A stretch of DNA of 41,358 nt from Hungatella sp. UBA4396 (GTDB lineage: Bacteria > Bacillota > Clostridia > Lachnospirales > Lachnospiraceae): assembly GCA_002389905.1 (NCBI GenBank), contig DGRE01000043.1, positions 1 to 41,358 on the forward strand, given 5' to 3'. Position 1 is the first letter of the stretch. Each line of letters starts with the position of its first letter. Made by a program: the position numbers and the translations under genes. Shown here one piece after another: positions 39,765-41,358 of this stretch. The notes under the pieces are model-generated. The model had not been told where the DNA came from. It saw only the letters and a list, made by a program, of their open reading frames with translations, and ran no database searches.

Positions 39765-39974
39765 ATTAGAATTTAAACGTGTATCATTCAGAGATGCATG
39801 TTTAATTACATATTGTGAATGAAAATAAGATAAGTTGAAGGGAGATGGTGTGATTAAGCGGTACGATTATTTTCCTGAATGGTTGAAGAACTGTTTTATA
39901 TGAGAGATTGCCCAATAGCCTTCAGCTTGCTAAATAATCATTGATGATAGTAAACGTTTATATATGGTATAAAT

Positions 39975-40003
39975 TTGAGAATAAGTTAAATACTATATAA
40001 AAA
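39975..40003 (+). promoter_or_regulatory. Candidate promoter of the phosphoesterase gene
   Basis: TTGAGA (39975-39980), 17-bp spacer, TAAAAA (39998-40003). Very AT-rich surroundings make this weak. Confidence 0.4.
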
Positions 40004-40020
40004 ATGTATTTGGAGCAATG

Positions 40021-40923
40021 ATGAGAGTAAATAAAAGACTGACCAGGGCATTTAAAAATGCTACAAACATATCAATTGATGAAAATTCAAAATTTATATT
40101 TTTCAGTGATTGCCACAGAGGAGATGATAGTGTATCTGATATGTTTATCAGAAACCAGTCCGTATTTCTACATGCTTTGAATTATTATAATAAAGAAGGT
40201 TATGTCTATGTTGAGGTAGGCGATGGCGATGAACTATGGGAATATAAGAATTTCAGTGTTATTCGTCTTGCGCACACCGATGTATTTACTGTAATGAAAA
40301 AGTTTTATGATTCCGGAAGGTTTATTATGCTATATGGGAATCATAATATTTATCTGCGGTCAAAACGTTTTGTTAAAGCCAATTATTATCAATATTACGA
40401 TGAATACAATCAAAAAACTGAAGATTTGTTCAAAGGATTAGAACCAAAGGAGGCTTTGGTCCTTCATTATAAAAACAGCAGACAGAAGATATTTGTTCTT
40501 CATGGACATCAGGGAGATATTATGAATGATCAGCTATGGTTCCTGTCCATGGCGTTGCTTCGCTACTTATGGAGATATCTTCATCTTGTGGGTTTTGATA
40601 ATCCTACAAGTCCTGCTCGTAATTTATATAAAAGGCATAAGATAGAACGGATATATAGTGAATGGTTGAAAAAGAAAAAGACTATGATGATTTGCGGGCA
40701 TACTCATAGACCCAAATTTCCAAAAGCAGATGAGCTTCCATATTTTAATACAGGATGTTGCATTCGTACACGGGGGGTATCGGGAATTGAGATAATAAAT
40801 GGTGAAATTTTAATGGTTGACTGGAGAGTGGCCGCCGATGAAAATGGAGGACTCCAGATCCTTCGTACTGTGACAAGGGGGCCAGAACCAATTGAAAAGT
40901 ATGATAGATCTTGTAAAAAGTAA
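40021..40923 (+). CDS. Calcineurin-like metallophosphoesterase
   Basis: A 300-residue cytosolic phosphoesterase with the full two-metal motif set: FFSD30CH32RGDD, VEVGDGDELWE, MLYGNHNIY, LHGHQGD and CGHTHRPKF. The closest functional relatives by motif are UDP-2,3-diacylglucosamine pyrophosphatase-like (LpxH-like) and serine/threonine phosphatase-type enzymes; a Gram-positive Clostridia has no obvious LpxH role, so the substrate is unknown. A second ATG at 40021 is better spaced from TGGAG than the ATG at 40018. Single gene followed by a terminator. Confidence 0.9.
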   Translation: MRVNKRLTRAFKNATNISIDENSKFIFFSDCHRGDDSVSDMFIRNQSVFLHALNYYNKEGYVYVEVGDGDELWEYKNFSVIRLAHTDVFTVMKKFYDSGRFIMLYGNHNIYLRSKRFVKANYYQYYDEYNQKTEDLFKGLEPKEALVLHYKNSRQKIFVLHGHQGDIMNDQLWFLSMALLRYLWRYLHLVGFDNPTSPARNLYKRHKIERIYSEWLKKKKTMMICGHTHRPKFPKADELPYFNTGCCIRTRGVSGIEIINGEILMVDWRVAADENGGLQILRTVTRGPEPIEKYDRSCKK

Positions 40924-40950
40924 ATATCGGATACCAGGGCAATTAATATA

Positions 40951-40985
40951 AAGATGATAGGTTATTTACTATCGTCTTTTTCTTT
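40951..40985 (+). terminator. Terminator of the phosphoesterase gene
   Basis: AAGATGATAG-gttattta-CTATCGTCTT (one T-G pair) then TTTCTTT. Confidence 0.88.
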
Positions 40986-41130
40986 ACCATTATGTTTGTG
41001 ACTAAAACAGACGTTGGCTTGGTCATACTATGAAATCTACCACTTTGACGACATCTCCTCCATACTTCATACAAATAAGAATTGTCTACCAGTGTCAACC
41101 AAAATGGAGCTCGATAATCAGAGAATAAAA

Positions 41131-41165
41131 AAGCTGGAAGCCTAGTAAAAATAAGGCTTCCAGCG
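41131..41165 (-). terminator. Minus-strand terminator downstream of a displaced tRNA end
   Basis: On the minus strand GCTGGAAGCCT and AGGCTTCCAGC pair, followed by TTTTTTATT. It lies 13 bases after the tRNA-like 3' end. Confidence 0.8.
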
Positions 41166-41177
41166 TATTAAATTAAT

Positions 41178-41197
41178 CGGAGTAACAGGATTTGAAC
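41178..41197 (-). other. tRNA 3'-end fragment, probable attachment site
   Basis: CGGAGTAACAGGATTTGAAC on the plus strand; its complement reads as T-loop GTTCAAATC, T-stem 3' side CCTGT and acceptor 3' strand TACTCCG, then A. The 5' T-stem strand (should be ACAGG) is absent, so only the 3' end of a tRNA gene remains. Its own terminator follows. Confidence 0.65.
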
Positions 41198-41358
41198 TTT
41201 TCTACCAATATTTTAACGTGTATTTATCGTGCTTTTAGGGATATTTGTTAAGCTGTCAACAACTCTGTCAACACAATATAAAGGGAAAGGGGATAGCATC
41301 GTGTACGCTATAATCTTTTGCTATAATCTTTTCGTATTTTATAGTATACAAACTCCCA

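Larger units (their letters stand above)
40924..41358. other. Right-end intergenic region with tRNA-derived junction
   Basis: Holds the phosphoesterase terminator, a minus-strand terminator (41131-41165), a tRNA 3'-end-like sequence (41178-41197), spaced direct repeats CTGTCAACA (41253 and 41265) and a 13-bp tandem repeat GCTATAATCTTTT (41307-41332). No gene seen up to the window edge. Confidence 0.6.

Noticed and set aside
39850..39903. 17-codon ORF with a good ribosome binding site (starts GTG)
   Set aside because: Too short to support; it may be a truncated gene start, but nothing in-frame continues.
41031..41110. Possible integrase remnant on the minus strand near the tRNA-like junction
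   Set aside because: Translation gives only short stretches without the tyrosine recombinase signature.
41307..41332. 13-bp tandem repeat GCTATAATCTTTT as an iteron-like origin
   Set aside because: Only two copies at the window edge; insufficient for any origin or integrase-site claim.

Overview
The window looks like a chromosomal segment of an endospore-forming, low-to-medium GC Clostridia species, most likely of the Lachnospiraceae (Lacrimispora/Enterocloster-like). Supporting signs are a cotJA-cotJB-cotJC spore-coat operon, strong AGGAGG ribosome binding sites, frequent hairpin-plus-T terminators, a membrane pyrophosphatase, Liv-type and MacB-type transporters, and many GntR/DeoR/TetR-regulated sugar genes. 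No rRNA or CRISPR array is visible. There is one tRNA (Val, GAC) and one probable displaced tRNA 3' end.

Layout. (1) 1-3.3 kb: an FAD-Rieske oxidoreductase followed by a translationally overlapping cotJ operon whose CotJA carries an unusual Cys/Pro repeat domain. (2) 3.7-6.5 kb: a stress-type short-chain dehydrogenase, two small charged genes with matching leaders, and a predicted RelA/SpoT-fold (alarmone-synthetase-like) toxin followed by a small acidic partner. Just past this block (6329-6463) lies a chimeric partial copy of cotJC joined to its terminator. (3) 6.5-9.8 kb: a secreted cell-wall-binding protein, then a remnant mobile-element control region. The latter holds an XRE repressor with an ImmA-type protease, a divergent Cro-like gene with very clear promoters and operators, a small Cys4 ORF, a cell-wall-binding fragment, a further XRE gene and decayed coding DNA. 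(4) 9.9-13.6 kb: a self-regulated TetR plus MacB-type ABC exporter operon. (5) 14-20 kb: H+-PPase-like hppA, a DUF3298-type protein, an unknown protein and a long FtsA-like protein. (6) 20-24.5 kb: a GntR-linked sugar-acid/hexose group (gluconate 5-dehydrogenase-like SDR, GntR, galactose-binding-fold protein, mannose-6-P isomerase, ROK kinase). (7) 24.5-26 kb: a secreted Cys-rich peptide, two small minus-strand ORFs, structured intergenic DNA and tRNA-Val. (8) 26.3-34.4 kb: a coherent polyol/ketose catabolic operon (two zinc alcohol dehydrogenases, RPE-family epimerase, MFS permease, class II aldolase, PfkB kinase, aldo/keto reductase) ending with its DeoR regulator. A terminator separates it from (9) 34.5-39.2 kb, a complete Liv-type ABC transporter. 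(10) 39.3-41.36 kb: a helical ferritin-like protein, a metallophosphoesterase, and at the right edge a tRNA 3' end with its terminator that looks like the chromosomal boundary of a genomic island extending out of the window.

How the genes work together. The polyol operon has everything for oxidation, epimerisation, phosphorylation and aldol cleavage of an unidentified sugar alcohol, with uptake by the MFS protein and possibly by the neighbouring ABC system. The GntR group would send a second sugar or sugar acid to fructose-6-phosphate. The most novel-looking item is the 5300-6216 pair: the first protein retains every hallmark motif of a (p)ppGpp-synthetase fold but is configured like a toxin with an immunity/antitoxin gene. 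It sits in a segment bracketed by near-identical direct repeats derived from cotJC.
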